64,000 nt of DNA. Origin: Bryobacteraceae bacterium (GTDB taxonomy: Bacteria > Acidobacteriota > Terriglobia > Bryobacterales > Bryobacteraceae). The DNA lies in NCBI GenBank assembly GCA_025056455.1, contig JANWVY010000007.1, positions 165,387 through 229,386 of the forward strand, written 5' to 3'. The notes beneath the pieces are model-generated. The model was given only the letters and a program-made list of their open reading frames with translations, did no database searches and was not told the DNA's origin. Below, in pieces: positions 1-10,023 of this stretch (its first letter is position 1; the number at the start of each line of letters is the position of its first letter). A program made the position numbers and the translations under genes.

Positions 1-1182
1 AGCTTCGACTTTACAGGCTGGGCCGGGTCGTTGACGGGAAACGCGAATCCACAAAATTTGCAAATGGTAATGCCCCGCGCCGTAACCGCTTCCTTCACGC
101 CGAGTCCCGTTTGCGCCTACGGGATTGACCACACGGAGGCTTTCCCGCCCAACTCTGGCGATCTCCGTCAAGTACGCGTACAAACCGGTCCCGCTTGCAA
201 CTGGACTGCAACCGCGAACGTTCCTTGGGTGCAGATCACGAGTGGGTCCACGGGAACCGGGAATGGAACCGTGCTGTTGACCATTCAGGGGAATAACACA
301 GCCGCTCAGCGAACGGGCACGGTGACCATTGCCGGATTGACTTACACCATTACCCAACCTTCTGGCCAGTGCAATTTCCAACTACAGGCGCCAGACGGGC
401 TTGTCTTGCCACCTGCGGCAGCCGCTTATCAAATCAACGTTACGGCGGCGCCCGGCTGCCAGTGGACCGTGCAGAGGAGGGGCGATTGGTTAACGCTTGG
501 AACAACTAGCGGGGCAGGGAACGGCAGCGTCGCCTTCAACGTGACCGCAAATACGACGGCTGTGCCGCGTACGGCCCGGGTTATCATTGCCGGGATTGTG
601 CTCCATTTTGTCCAAAAGAGCCCAACTCTCACCCAGCAATATCTCGACGTTCCCGCCACCCATCCCTTCTTTGACTACATTGCCTTGCTCCGCCTGAACA
701 ACATACCGGATACTTGCGAGGCGAACGCCTACTGTCCAGAGACCAGCATTACGCGCTCGTCGATGGCATTGTTCCTGGTGCGCACATTATTAGGCAGCGA
801 TAATTTCACCTTCCCGGAGACTCCTTATTTCACCGACGTGCCAGCGACCCACCCCTACTTCCGCTACATCCAGAAGCTGCGCGAGTTGGGCGTGACGGCC
901 GGATGCACAACGACGCGCTTCTGCCCGGATGACCCGGTCACGCGGGGACAGATGGCAGCTTTCTTGGTCCGCGCCCGGCTGGGAGTGCGCTTTGACCAGT
1001 CATTCCCCTTCTCGCCCGTACAACGCTTCCAGGACGTCACGCCGGCCAACATTTTCTTCAGCTACATCCAAAAACTGGGCGAGCTAGGCCTCACCACAGG
1101 TTGTACGCCGACGCAATTCTGCGGCGATGACGTAAACTCTCGCGGGCAGATGGCAGCGTTTCTAGCCCGCGGGTTCTTCTAA
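1..1182 (+). CDS. BACON and SLH domain surface protein, 5' truncated
   Basis: The frame is open to the left edge. The first usable start (TTG at 31) lies inside coding sequence, so the gene begins outside the window. The visible 393 residues begin in a fragment resembling the end of a divergent InlB-type repeat (WAGSLTGNANPQNL). Two BACON-type beta-sandwich repeats follow (about residues 45-200), each with a C-x-W-x-A/V start, a W-L/V-x-I/L core and a G-x-V-x-I-A-G-I/L end. Three SLH repeats end the protein. Each SLH repeat has the FxDV core, an R-x-x-MAxFL end and a closely spaced Cys pair (for example GCTTTRFC). Known role of these domains: BACON is a putative carbohydrate or mucin binding module, and SLH anchors proteins to the envelope. 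An extracellular, envelope-attached binding protein is inferred. Confidence 0.85.
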   Translation, partial: SFDFTGWAGSLTGNANPQNLQMVMPRAVTASFTPSPVCAYGIDHTEAFPPNSGDLRQVRVQTGPACNWTATANVPWVQITSGSTGTGNGTVLLTIQGNNTAAQRTGTVTIAGLTYTITQPSGQCNFQLQAPDGLVLPPAAAAYQINVTAAPGCQWTVQRRGDWLTLGTTSGAGNGSVAFNVTANTTAVPRTARVIIAGIVLHFVQKSPTLTQQYLDVPATHPFFDYIALLRLNNIPDTCEANAYCPETSITRSSMALFLVRTLLGSDNFTFPETPYFTDVPATHPYFRYIQKLRELGVTAGCTTTRFCPDDPVTRGQMAAFLVRARLGVRFDQSFPFSPVQRFQDVTPANIFFSYIQKLGELGLTTGCTPTQFCGDDVNSRGQMAAFLARGFF

Positions 1183-1215
1183 AGCTCCGGCGGCTTGTTC
1201 CGCTCTAGCCGCGGG

Positions 1216-1977
1216 TCAGTCCAGTGGCGGCACGGCTTCGAAATGGCGGTCGAGGAAATGCTTGAGGTCTTCTGGAAACGGGGCTCTGAAGCGCAGCCCT
1301 TCCGATGTGAACTCCATCTGGGCGCAGTGGAGCGCTTGCCGCGGTAAGGCAAGCCGATTGAGCAGTTCCGGAGTGATACCTGCACGAAGGAATTCCAAAA
1401 ACACTTCGTCCGGAACACCGTACATTTTGTCGCCAACGACTGGGTGACCGAGCCACTCCGCGTGGACCCGAATTTGATGGATGCGACCAGTAAACGGAAG
1501 AACCCGGACCAGGGTGAATTCTTCGTTTGCCGCCAAGGGCTCAAATTTCGTGACAGCGGGTTGTCCGCACGCCACGACGGCTCGCCGGGTCACGACTGCT
1601 GAATGTGGGTGCATCCCGATGGGCTGGTTCACTTCCACCGGTTGCTGCAGCGCTCCGCGCAAAATGGCGTAATAGATCTTGCGGACGGTGCGGCGCTCCA
1701 TGGCTCCCTGAAGTCGCGAAGCGAGCTCTGGAGTCTTCACGAGCAGAACAACGCCGCTGGTTTCACGATCCAGCCGGGTTGGCAGGTGGAGCCTGTCCAC
1801 TTGGAGATACTCCCGGCAGGCGCCAATTAAGCTCGACCACGGGCCATGTTTGGAGGGATGGCAGACAATACCCGGGGGCTTGTTCACAACCAACAGGTTT
1901 TTATCCTCATGGAGGATCCACGATCGCAAATCCGTGGGTTCAATGAGCACCGTCCTTGCAGGATGTAGTCCAGCCAC
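1216..1977 (-). CDS. RluA-family RNA pseudouridine synthase
   Basis: This 253-residue protein belongs to the RluA/YqcB/YceC pseudouridine synthase superfamily, which isomerises specific uridines in rRNA or tRNA. The catalytic block RLDRETSGVVL holds the nucleophilic Asp. Further family blocks are LLVVNKPPG near the N terminus and TGRIHQIRVHAEWLGHPVVGD in the C-terminal half. No S4 domain precedes the catalytic domain, so it resembles the short RluA/TruC-like forms. The start is GTG at 1977 with a GAGG ribosome site about 6 bases upstream. It begins 9 bases after the gatB stop, so the two genes are probably co-transcribed. The target uridine cannot be told from sequence. Confidence 0.88.
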   Translation of the reverse strand: MAGLHPARTVLIEPTDLRSWILHEDKNLLVVNKPPGIVCHPSKHGPWSSLIGACREYLQVDRLHLPTRLDRETSGVVLLVKTPELASRLQGAMERRTVRKIYYAILRGALQQPVEVNQPIGMHPHSAVVTRRAVVACGQPAVTKFEPLAANEEFTLVRVLPFTGRIHQIRVHAEWLGHPVVGDKMYGVPDEVFLEFLRAGITPELLNRLALPRQALHCAQMEFTSEGLRFRAPFPEDLKHFLDRHFEAVPPLD

Positions 1978-1986
1978 GCTGTGGCC

Positions 1987-3465
1987 TCAAAGCAATTTTT
2001 TCTTGAGAATTTCGTTCACCAAGGCAGGATTGGCCTGTCCGCGAGAAGCCTTCATGACCTGGCCCACGAAAAATCCTAAAACTGCCGTTTTGCCGCTGCG
2101 AAATTGCTCCACCTGCTTGGGATTTGCCGCCAAGACTTGCTCGATGATTGGCTCCAGCGCGGCCGCGTCGCTGATCTGCCTTAACCCCTCGCGCTCTAAA
2201 ATCGTGCTCGCTGCCTCCCCTGTCGCCAGCATCTTGGGGAAAATCTCTTTTGCCAGCTTGCCCGAAAGTTCACCTTTGGAAATGAGCGTAACGAGTTCGC
2301 CCAGCCGCTCCGGAGCAATGGGAGACTCGGTAATGTCCTTGCCTTCGGCCTTGAGCGCGCCCATCAAATCGCCCATCACCCAGTTGGCTACCGCCTTAGG
2401 GTCGCTGGAGGAACGGGCGGCCGTTTCAAAGTAATCGGCCAGAGCGCGGGTCGAGGTCAATACTTGGGCGTCGTACTCGCGCAGGCCATAGGTTTCGAGA
2501 AAGCGCTTCTTTTTGGCGGAGGGCAACTCCGGCATCTTGGCGCGAATGGCCTCAAGCCAGGAGTCGCTGATGCGGACCGGCGCTAAGTCCGGCTCCGGAA
2601 AGTAGCGGTAGTCGTGAGCCGCCTCTTTGCTGCGCATGCTGAAGGTTTCGCCGAGATCGGGATCGTAGAGCCGCGTCTCTTGAACCACCTGACCGCCACT
2701 CTCAATCACCGCAATCTGGCGCTCGATCTCATAATCCAGAGCTTGTTTCAGAAAACGGAAGGAGTTGAGATTCTTTACCTCCGCTTTGGTGCCAAACTTT
2801 TCCGCACCCTTCAACATGACGCTCACGTTTGCATCGCAGCGTAAGTGTCCCTTCTCCATGTCGCAAGTGGAGACTTCGACGAACTGGAGCACTTGCTTGA
2901 GCGCGGTGAGATAGGCATACGCCTCCTCGGAGGTCCGAATATCCGGTTCACTCACAATTTCAATGAGCGGCGTGCCACACCGGTTCAGGTCCACGTAGGT
3001 GTAGCGGTCGGAATCTTTGAACCCTTCATGAAGGCTCTTGCCCGCATCGTCTTCAATGTGTAAGCGCGTCACGCCAATTCTCTTGGTGACGCCGTTGAGT
3101 TCAATCTCAACGTAGCCGTGGGCCGCAAGCGGCTCGTCGTACTGCGAGATCTGATACCCCTTGGGCAGGTCCGGGTAGAAGTAGTTTTTTCGCGCGAGGC
3201 GAGAGAACTGGTTGATTTGACAATTCAGCGCCAGTGCCGCTTGAACGGCCATCTCGACCGCAGCGCGGTTTAGTACCGGCAACGCCCCCGGCAATCCCAG
3301 ACACACGGGACACACGTTAGTGTTTGGCGGAGCGCCGAAACCCGTCGGACAGCCACAAAAGATTTTGGTTTTGGTGGCAAGTTGAACGTGTACCTCGAGT
3401 CCAATGACGGGCTGGTACTTGGCAATCACCTCTGGCCGAAGAAGCGATGTAGTTCCAGATGCCAT
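1987..3465 (-). CDS. gatB: Asp-tRNA(Asn)/Glu-tRNA(Gln) amidotransferase subunit B
   Basis: GatB is the tRNA-binding and kinase subunit of the GatCAB complex, which converts misacylated Glu-tRNA(Gln) or Asp-tRNA(Asn) to the correct amide form. The protein has 492 residues, close to the usual 475-500. It has the N-terminal signature GLEVHVQL, the paired cysteine elements FCGCPTGFG and CPVCLGLPG, and the catalytic-cradle strings YYFPEPDL-like (YRYFPEPDL) and DVNLNR-like ([19 protein letters not shown]). A C-terminal YqeY-type tail domain ends in NEILKKKL. gatA and gatC are not in the window. A tRNA-Gln gene lies 20 kb away, but no special link is implied. Confidence 0.97.
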   Translation of the reverse strand: MASGTTSLLRPEVIAKYQPVIGLEVHVQLATKTKIFCGCPTGFGAPPNTNVCPVCLGLPGALPVLNRAAVEMAVQAALALNCQINQFSRLARKNYFYPDLPKGYQISQYDEPLAAHGYVEIELNGVTKRIGVTRLHIEDDAGKSLHEGFKDSDRYTYVDLNRCGTPLIEIVSEPDIRTSEEAYAYLTALKQVLQFVEVSTCDMEKGHLRCDANVSVMLKGAEKFGTKAEVKNLNSFRFLKQALDYEIERQIAVIESGGQVVQETRLYDPDLGETFSMRSKEAAHDYRYFPEPDLAPVRISDSWLEAIRAKMPELPSAKKKRFLETYGLREYDAQVLTSTRALADYFETAARSSSDPKAVANWVMGDLMGALKAEGKDITESPIAPERLGELVTLISKGELSGKLAKEIFPKMLATGEAASTILEREGLRQISDAAALEPIIEQVLAANPKQVEQFRSGKTAVLGFFVGQVMKASRGQANPALVNEILKKKLL

Positions 3466-3549
3466 CGCTCCATTTTAGCGATGCACTCTGTGGTCTGCGG
3501 CAGCGTGGGAGCAAGCTCCGGCCTAGGGCTCCGCCTTCTGGCGATACTA

Positions 3550-4872
3550 ATGAGGATGCAGCTTTTACGCCAACGCCTGGAATCTTATTTTGAGTTTGAG
3601 CGACTTCAAACAAACTGGCGCACCGAAGTCGTGGCCGGCCTGACGACGTTCTTAACCATGGCCTACATCATCTTTGTGAACCCCTCCATTCTTGGAGAAG
3701 CCGGAATGCCCGTCATGGCAGTCACTGCAGCCACTTGCATCGCCTCGGCTACTGGATCGATCCTCATGGGCGCCTGGGCGCGTTACCCAATTGCGCTGGC
3801 GCCTGGGATGGGTCTCAATGCGTACTTCACCTACGCCGTGGTGAAGGGCCTGGGAGTTTCCTGGCAAGTCGCGCTGGGAGCGGTTTTTCTGTCTGGACTC
3901 GCGTTCTTCGTTTTGACGGCTGCGGGACTGCGACAGCTGATTCTGGCCGCATTCCCGGCCGAGCTGTATTCGGCGGTTGCTGTCGGGATCGGATTCTTTA
4001 TCGCTCTCATTGGATTGCGGAACGCGGGGATCATCCAAGGCCATCCAGCGACTTTGGTCACGCTCGGTGATCTCAGTTCGCCCTCCACAACTGTTGCTCT
4101 CGGGGGGTTGGTGTTAACCTCCGTGTTGATGGCCTGGAGGGTGCGAGGCGCAATCTTGCTCGGCGTGCTGACAACAGCGGCCGCGGGTGTGACGGCGGGA
4201 ATCTTCTCCTGGAAACCGCAGCCTGTTTCGCTTTCTGCACTGGGTGGGACGGCGCTGCGGCTGGACATTCCAGGAGCCATGAAAGTAGGCCTGTTGGAGA
4301 TCGTTTTTGTGTTTCTGTTTGTGGATTTGTTTGATAATCTCGGGACACTCGTCGGCGTGGGAACCAAGGCCGGGCTGTTTCAAGACGCACGCCAAATCCC
4401 CCGCCTTGAGCGGATCTTGTTTACCGATTCGGTGGCGACAATTTGCGGCTCGCTTACAGGAACCTCCACCGTCGTGAGCTATATCGAGAGCGCTGCGGGT
4501 GTGGCTGCTGGAGGGAGATCTGGCGTGACCGCAATCGTCGCGGGTTTGATGTTTCTCGTGGCGCTCCTTGTCGCACCGGTGGCCGGAGGCATTCCAGCTG
4601 CCGCCACTGCGCCTGCGCTGATTTTGATCGGTTCGCTAATGGCTTCCCATGCCCGCGACATTTCTTGGGAAGAACCGCTGATCGCCGTACCCGCTTTCCT
4701 CACCATCATCACGGTGCCCTTGAGCTTTAGCATCGCCAATGGCCTGAGCTTTGGCTTTACCGCTTACACTCTGCTTCGGCTTGCGAGGGGTGAGTTTCGC
4801 CAGGTGAACTTGCTTGCCTACGGCCTTACGCTTCTCTTTCTGATCCGCTTCTATTATCTAGGGAAGGCTTGA
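3550..4872 (+). CDS. NCS2/AzgA-type purine permease
   Basis: This is a polytopic inner-membrane transporter of the NCS2 family, AzgA-like branch, which imports hypoxanthine, guanine or adenine by proton symport. The reading frame is open further upstream, but that part overlaps gatB on the other strand and is not protein-like. I chose ATG at 3550 ([17 protein letters not shown]), giving 440 residues, the normal AzgA length. Family strings include [33 protein letters not shown] and the [19 protein letters not shown] segment equivalent to the substrate-site loop. About 12 hydrophobic helices are visible. It is divergent from gatB, and its last 47 bases overlap the convergent ribbon-helix-helix gene. 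Confidence 0.92.
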   Translation: MRMQLLRQRLESYFEFERLQTNWRTEVVAGLTTFLTMAYIIFVNPSILGEAGMPVMAVTAATCIASATGSILMGAWARYPIALAPGMGLNAYFTYAVVKGLGVSWQVALGAVFLSGLAFFVLTAAGLRQLILAAFPAELYSAVAVGIGFFIALIGLRNAGIIQGHPATLVTLGDLSSPSTTVALGGLVLTSVLMAWRVRGAILLGVLTTAAAGVTAGIFSWKPQPVSLSALGGTALRLDIPGAMKVGLLEIVFVFLFVDLFDNLGTLVGVGTKAGLFQDARQIPRLERILFTDSVATICGSLTGTSTVVSYIESAAGVAAGGRSGVTAIVAGLMFLVALLVAPVAGGIPAAATAPALILIGSLMASHARDISWEEPLIAVPAFLTIITVPLSFSIANGLSFGFTAYTLLRLARGEFRQVNLLAYGLTLLFLIRFYYLGKA

Positions 4873-5014
4873 GGCGGCCGGCTTGCAGGAGCGCCTGGCG
4901 CAGCAAAAATTCAATCTGGCCGTTCAAACTCCGAAGATCATCGTCCGCCCAGCGACGGAGAGCTTCTAACAGCTCCCCGTCGATGCGCAAGAGAAATGAT
5001 TTCCGACCGTCCAT
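4826..5014 (-). CDS. Arc/MetJ-type ribbon-helix-helix DNA-binding protein
   Basis: This small 62-residue protein has a ribbon-helix-helix pattern: a basic beta strand ([15 protein letters not shown]), then two helices ([23 protein letters not shown]). Such proteins dimerise and bind short palindromes, usually as local repressors. The gene starts 59 bases after the SPFH gene and has a purine-rich ribosome site (AAGAGGAAGAAG). The two genes form an SPFH-RHH pair, an arrangement I recall from other bacteria. The likely target is the inverted repeat in front of the SPFH gene, which would make it an autorepressor (inference). Its 3' end overlaps the convergent permease gene by 47 bases. Confidence 0.75.
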   Translation of the reverse strand: MDGRKSFLLRIDGELLEALRRWADDDLRSLNGQIEFLLRQALLQAGRLKPSLDNRSGSEREA

Positions 5015-5073
5015 TCCTGCTTCTTCCTCTTCTTGCGAGACGCGATTTCAATCGCACCGCAAATCAAGTCATG

Positions 5074-5955
5074 CTAGTGATAGATCGTTCCCGTATTGAG
5101 TACCGGTTGCGCGCCCCGCTCGCCGCACAGCACCACAAGCAGATTGCTGACCATAGCCGCTCTTCGCTCGGGGTCGAGCTCGACGACCCGGTTCCGCGCC
5201 AACATCTCCAGCGCCATTTCCACCATTCCAACTGCCCCTTCCACGATCTTTTGCCGCGCAGCAATGATTGCCGATGCTTGCTGGCGTTGAAGCATCGCGG
5301 CTGCAATCTCGGGTGCATAGGCCAGATGGCTAATGCGGGCTTCCATCACTTCAACGCCCGCTTTCGCGAGCCGCTCCTGAATCTCCCTTCTCAGGTGGGT
5401 GGCGACTTCGGCGGTGTTGCCCCGAAGCGACATTTCATTGTCGTTATGGGCGTCATAAGGATACGCGCTTGCTAGGTTTCTTAGTGCGCTCTCACTTTGC
5501 ACGTGTACGTAGTCCTCGTAGTTGTCCACTTCGAACACTGCTTCCGCCGAATCCACGACCTTCCAAACCACCACTGCGGCGATCTCAATGGGATTGCCGT
5601 CATGATCGTTCACCTTCAAATTCTCGGTTTCGAAGTTGCGAATACGCAGCGAAATCTTGTGCTTCGAGTAAAAAGGGTTGGCCCATCGTAAGCCGGTCGT
5701 TTTCACCGTACCCACATATTTGCCAAACAACTGAAGCACTACGGCCTGGTTCGGCGCAACCGTGAACAACCCCGCCATGATCAAAAGATCCGCCAGGATG
5801 GCGAGCGATACGATCAAGATCGCCATCCCGCGTTCGGAGCGGGGGAGCTCGCGCCCGATCCAGACAAAACCGTAGATGCAGAGCACCAGCACCATCATGG
5901 TCAGCAGCAGGACTGCCATACCAGAAATCGTCGAGCGTTCCAACTCACGTATCAT
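5074..5955 (-). CDS. SPFH/Band 7 (stomatin-prohibitin) membrane protein
   Basis: This 293-residue protein has two N-terminal hydrophobic helices (about residues 10-60) followed by an SPFH domain: [16 protein letters not shown], then [13 protein letters not shown], then [23 protein letters not shown] helical region with [22 protein letters not shown] sequence and an [21 protein letters not shown] stretch follows. The frame is open upstream to 6012, but ATG at 5955 is preceded by a strong AGAAGGAGA ribosome site, which fixes the start. SPFH proteins form oligomeric membrane microdomain scaffolds. It is the first gene of a two-gene unit with the ribbon-helix-helix gene. No protease (NfeD or FtsH) gene is adjacent. 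Confidence 0.9.
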   Translation of the reverse strand: MIRELERSTISGMAVLLLTMMVLVLCIYGFVWIGRELPRSERGMAILIVSLAILADLLIMAGLFTVAPNQAVVLQLFGKYVGTVKTTGLRWANPFYSKHKISLRIRNFETENLKVNDHDGNPIEIAAVVVWKVVDSAEAVFEVDNYEDYVHVQSESALRNLASAYPYDAHNDNEMSLRGNTAEVATHLRREIQERLAKAGVEVMEARISHLAYAPEIAAAMLQRQQASAIIAARQKIVEGAVGMVEMALEMLARNRVVELDPERRAAMVSNLLVVLCGERGAQPVLNTGTIYH

Positions 5956-6266
5956 CAAGATCTCCTTCTGATATTTAAATGATATCACTTTGAAATCGAC
6001 TGTCAAGCCCAAATCGCTCTGCTTCGCTCGGCCTGAGTGGCCGTCCCGGTTCTGAGAAGGTCTGTTTCAGCAACGGTTGATTGAGCTTGGGGGACAAGTC
6101 TGCAGGAGCAACACTCCGTTCCCCGATGGCGGCGGTCGTTCGCTACGGACGTGGGGTGGCAGAGAGTGGAACGGGCGGCAAGGGCCTGGGATTGGATTTG
6201 TCCGCTCTTGCGATCCTCTCGGAAGGTTTGTTGTTCCGCGCTCCGAGTGAGCTTCTGTGAAGACGG
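5956..6266. other. Intergenic stretch upstream of the SPFH gene
   Basis: This 311-base stretch lies between the SPFH start and the stop of the first TonB-receptor gene. Apart from the ribosome site and the inverted repeat listed next, I see no gene, terminator or repeat in it. The AT-rich block near 5969-5995 stands out against GC-rich flanks. Confidence 0.5.
5969..5987. promoter_or_regulatory. Candidate operator of the SPFH-RHH unit
   Basis: TGATATTTAAATGATATCA is a 19-base element with perfect 6-base inverted arms (TGATAT and ATATCA) around a 7-base centre. It also contains the exact palindromes ATTTAAAT and TGATATCA. It lies directly upstream of the ribosome site, 13 bases before the SPFH start codon. 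A bound protein there would block transcription or initiation. The downstream ribbon-helix-helix gene supplies an obvious candidate ligand. That pairing is inference. Confidence 0.6.
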
Positions 6267-9200
6267 TTAAAAAACGAAGCGCGCACCGAGCTGGATGCGA
6301 CGGCCGGGAGCGGCGGTAGCGACGATGCCAAAGCCGGGTCCGTTCAAAGTAGCGCCAGGCCCCCCGAAGTTGGGATGGTTGGTGATATTGAAGAATTCAC
6401 CTCGGATTTGGACTTTCTTTCTCTCGCCAATTGGGAAGTTGCGGAGAATCGACATGTCGAGGTTGATTGTGCCATCAGCGCGGAGGATATTGACGCCCTG
6501 ATTGCCGAAGGTGAATTGGGCTGGTTGAACAAAAGCCGAAGTGTCGAACCAGCGGTTGAGGGTGCGCTCCTTGTTCGGGAGATTGGGATTGCGCAGCACG
6601 TCGGCCCGTTGCGCACCAGCGCTGAAGACGAACGTATTGTTCACCTGGGTGTTCACAGTGAAAGGCTCACCGGATTGCAGCGTGAGCAGCCCGCCCAGCG
6701 ACCAGTTGCCAAGAATCGAGCCGAGCCAGTGATTTGACAAGTAGGTCCTTCCTTTGCCGACTGGAATCTCATAAACGCTGGTGACAGTGAAGCGGTGGCG
6801 AACATCATTGCCGGTGGGTCCCCAATCGTTACGGCGGTTGTAGAAGTCGGAAAACCCAACGTCGGAACCCAGCGAGCCGCCATCGGTATAGTTATTAAAA
6901 GCTCGCGCCAAGGTGTAGGTGGCGAGAATCGAATAGCCGCTTGCGAATCGCCGCTCCACACGCACGACACCGGCATAGTATCGTGCATCCCCAAAGCTCG
7001 GCCCTTGGATGGAAACATTGGAGAACTGTGGAAAGGGGCGGTCGGCTTGGGTGGGAGTGCGGCCGGCGGCGATCACCTCGGCCAGGCGCTGGGGCGTGAC
7101 TTGATTCAAGGTGATATTGCCGCTTGGTAACTTATGGGAGAGGTTTGCTAGGCCTGTCACCTCGACGAGGATTCCCTTGCCAAGTTCGCGCTGCACGCCG
7201 AGATTAAACATTTGCGAGTAGCCGGTGCGGCGGTTGGACTCAAAGAAAGTGACTGCCGTGTTTGGTTGTTGCCCGACCCGCACTGCGCCAAAACTATCGT
7301 TCAGCGGCGGCTTGGTAAGTGTTACGCTCAAACCGTCTCGGAGGAAGAAAGGCGCGGTAATGCCGTTGTCGGGAGTATTCAAAACGGCGGATAACTCAAA
7401 GCCGAGCGAAGCTGCATTGGGAACGCCGGCGTCAAAAGGATGCGCCATGAAGACTCCGTAGGCCCCGCGCACGACGGTCCGGGCCGAGCCGAAGGCTTTC
7501 CAGGCGAAGCCAACACGCGGGCCCCAGTTATTCCAATCCGGAGCGTAGAAGCGTGTGGGCCATCCCCCAACACCGAGAAACTTTACAACTCCTGGCGTAC
7601 CACTCACCGGATTGATTTGCGTAGTGTCGAAGCTGTTTCCGCGATTGTTGCGATCGGTGATGGGTGTATCGGTCTCCCAGCGCAATCCGATGTTCAAGGT
7701 CAGATTGCGCGTCACGTTCCAGTCGTCTTGCACGAAGCCAGCCAGATACCAGCTGTAACGATCGAGCGCTTCGGTTTGTCGCGAACTAAAGCTTGTGACA
7801 AATCCAAGCAGCATCGTCGCCAGGCCAAATCCGGTATTTGCGACGCCAGGCTGTCCAGTGCCGAGGGGGCTGAAACCAAAGCTGCCCGCGGCGGTTGGCC
7901 GGTTGGTCTCGAAGTTGAGCGAGGGACGTAGCTCCACGCCAAACTTTAGGGCGTGTTTGCCTCGAATCCAAGACAAGTTGTTGACGAGCTGATATTGCTG
8001 GATGGGAAATTGACGTCGCTCCTGGTTGCTGCTGCCAAGTGCAGTGACCCCGGTAGCGTTGAATTCTGGGAACGCGCCGTCCGGTATGCCGCGAATTCCG
8101 AGCGTCGTGGCCCACGGCTCGCCAAGGCCAAGAGACTTGGCATGGTTCACCCGGTTGGAATAGGTGAGCCGAAAATCGTTTACCAGGCTCGGAGAAATCG
8201 TGCGGGTCCAGCTGCCATAGTAGTAGTTTTGGTATCGGACGGCGGAGTTGCTGGTTTCCGCACTGCGATTTGGAAACACACTCGTGAGGTCAAGGTGATC
8301 GCTGTTATAGAGATAGCGGAGGGTAATGCGGTCCTTGGATCCAATGTTGTGATCAATTTTTGCGGTGAAATTGTTGCGGGTGAGAATGTTCACAAAATTG
8401 GCGCGGAAATTATTTGCTCCGGCCAGTGAATCCGGAGGACGATTCGGCAGGGGATAAAAAGGCATGAGCCTCACGGCGACGGGATCTAGGCGCGATGCTG
8501 GGATTCGGTTTCCAGGAAACTGCAAGCGGACGAACCGACCGCCTTGGTTCACTGTCGTCGCGGGATCGAAAACCGGCAGCAAGGCTCCTGTATTGGTGAG
8601 TGTTTCAGAAAAGTCGCCCTGGCGTTGAGCCAAGGTCGGTACTGTCAGCGTACGGATGGCTCCATCGCGGCGGCGCGACCCCTCGTAGGCAAAGAAGAAA
8701 AACGTTTTGTCCCGCCCGTTGTACAGTTTCGGAATCCAGACGGGCGCTCCAATGGTTCCGCCAAAAACGTTATAGCGAAGTGGCGGCTGCTGTTTCCGAT
8801 CCCCGACGATGGGGGCAAAGAAATTCGGTGCGTCAAATTTCTCGTTGCGCACATACTCAAACAGCGAGCCTCGGACTTCATTGGTGCCGCTCTTCGTGGT
8901 GGCGATGATGACGCCGCCATTCGAGGCGCCATACTCGGCCGAGTAACCATTAGAGAGAATCTTCACTTCCGCTACCGTTTCTACGGGCGGATCGAGATCC
9001 ACTTGGCCAATACCGAGCCGCATATTCTGGGCCGTACCGCCATCGATCCAAAACGCCTGGGACTGCTGCCTGCTCCCTGCTAAGGAGAAATTCGGCTTCT
9101 GACCGCTGTCATAGCCGATAAACACGGCGGCGCCCACTGTCTGGATAATGTTTAACGACCTGCGATCGCCAAGTGGTAAGTCCTCCACGCTCTTGGCTTC

Positions 9201-9596
9201 AATCAACTGACCGACATCTGAGGTGCGCGTTTCAAGCAGTGAGGCCGAGCCCGAAACCGTGACGCTTTCCGTCACGGCCCCCAGTTCGAGCACGATGTCC
9301 AGCTCCAGCTGTTGTCCCGTGGTGAGCGTAATGCCTTGTCGCAGATAGCGGCGGAACCCGGATTTTTCCGCTTCAATCGTGTATTGGCCGATGGCTAGCT
9401 GCCGAAGAGAAAACAACCCCTCCTCGTTGCTAACGGCCGTCGTCTTCACCTGCGTGGCGCTGCGCGTCGCTGTCACCGTAACCCCTGGCACGACTGCACC
9501 CTGGCCATCGCGAACAATACCGGTGATGGTCGCTGTGGGCGATTGCGCAAAACAGATTGAAACGAGAAACGAAAAGATTGCGAGACTCCACATCAT
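6267..9596 (-). CDS. Oar-type TonB-dependent receptor with carboxypeptidase-like domain
   Basis: This is a large outer-membrane protein of 1109 residues from ATG at 9596. The frame extends to 9644, but the signal peptide begins at MMWSLAIFSFLVSICFAQ, so 9596 or 9593 is the likely start. Domains in order: signal peptide; CarboxypepD_reg-like beta sandwich (TATITGIVRDGQGAVVPGV to about residue 100); plug (VEDLPLGDRRSLNIIQTVG, then EFGASNGGVIIATTKSGTNE-like strings at about 120-260); long beta barrel ending in RRIQLGARFVF with a terminal Phe. Acidobacterial Oar-like proteins of this form are thought to take up glycans or other large ligands. The substrate is unknown here. No TonB or SusD-like gene is adjacent. 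Confidence 0.93.
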   Translation of the reverse strand: MMWSLAIFSFLVSICFAQSPTATITGIVRDGQGAVVPGVTVTATRSATQVKTTAVSNEEGLFSLRQLAIGQYTIEAEKSGFRRYLRQGITLTTGQQLELDIVLELGAVTESVTVSGSASLLETRTSDVGQLIEAKSVEDLPLGDRRSLNIIQTVGAAVFIGYDSGQKPNFSLAGSRQQSQAFWIDGGTAQNMRLGIGQVDLDPPVETVAEVKILSNGYSAEYGASNGGVIIATTKSGTNEVRGSLFEYVRNEKFDAPNFFAPIVGDRKQQPPLRYNVFGGTIGAPVWIPKLYNGRDKTFFFFAYEGSRRRDGAIRTLTVPTLAQRQGDFSETLTNTGALLPVFDPATTVNQGGRFVRLQFPGNRIPASRLDPVAVRLMPFYPLPNRPPDSLAGANNFRANFVNILTRNNFTAKIDHNIGSKDRITLRYLYNSDHLDLTSVFPNRSAETSNSAVRYQNYYYGSWTRTISPSLVNDFRLTYSNRVNHAKSLGLGEPWATTLGIRGIPDGAFPEFNATGVTALGSSNQERRQFPIQQYQLVNNLSWIRGKHALKFGVELRPSLNFETNRPTAAGSFGFSPLGTGQPGVANTGFGLATMLLGFVTSFSSRQTEALDRYSWYLAGFVQDDWNVTRNLTLNIGLRWETDTPITDRNNRGNSFDTTQINPVSGTPGVVKFLGVGGWPTRFYAPDWNNWGPRVGFAWKAFGSARTVVRGAYGVFMAHPFDAGVPNAASLGFELSAVLNTPDNGITAPFFLRDGLSVTLTKPPLNDSFGAVRVGQQPNTAVTFFESNRRTGYSQMFNLGVQRELGKGILVEVTGLANLSHKLPSGNITLNQVTPQRLAEVIAAGRTPTQADRPFPQFSNVSIQGPSFGDARYYAGVVRVERRFASGYSILATYTLARAFNNYTDGGSLGSDVGFSDFYNRRNDWGPTGNDVRHRFTVTSVYEIPVGKGRTYLSNHWLGSILGNWSLGGLLTLQSGEPFTVNTQVNNTFVFSAGAQRADVLRNPNLPNKERTLNRWFDTSAFVQPAQFTFGNQGVNILRADGTINLDMSILRNFPIGERKKVQIRGEFFNITNHPNFGGPGATLNGPGFGIVATAAPGRRIQLGARFVF

Positions 9597-9975
9597 GGCC
9601 CTTGATGTATACCACGCACGGTGTGCGGGATCAACAGGGTTCATTCTACGAGCTGCGCTGCAAACCCGGCTGGGTGGTCGACAAGTGTCCTTCTCTTCCT
9701 GGTCGGGGGAAGATTTCAGCTGGGCTTCAGGGTTCGAATTTTATGCGTCATTAGGGAGTCACGTTTCCGGCCAGTGAGGAGCGGCGACTGTTTCTGAAGA
9801 GAATTTAAGAATCTCAAGTTCAGCCGTAACCTAAAACGACCTTTGAACGCCTTTCTAGTCAAATCCCCGTTACGACAGCGGGCGCACTCACCCCTTTCAC
9901 CCAACGATGCGCCCGCATCCTCTTGAAGCCTGCCAGATTTGACCCAAGTCCTTTGTATTTCAAAGATTTAGGGAC

Positions 9976-10004
9976 TTGCGCCCAAACCCCCGGTGTGCTA
10001 TCAC
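9976..10004 (+). promoter_or_regulatory. Candidate sigma-70 promoter for the hfq-like gene
   Basis: TTGCGC at 9976-9981 and TATCAC at 9999-10004 are separated by exactly 17 bases. Matches to the consensus hexamers are 3 of 6 and 4 of 6. Transcription would start near 10011 and give a leader of about 80 bases containing the inverted repeats at 10024-10070. The match is modest, so this is a candidate only. Confidence 0.35.
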
Positions 10005-10023
10005 TGAATCCATAGCCATCACA

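Noticed and set aside
5042..5055. GCGATTTCAATCGC as a second operator before the RHH gene.
   Set aside because: It is a perfect 6-base inverted repeat, but it is unlike the upstream candidate operator and such short repeats are expected by chance.
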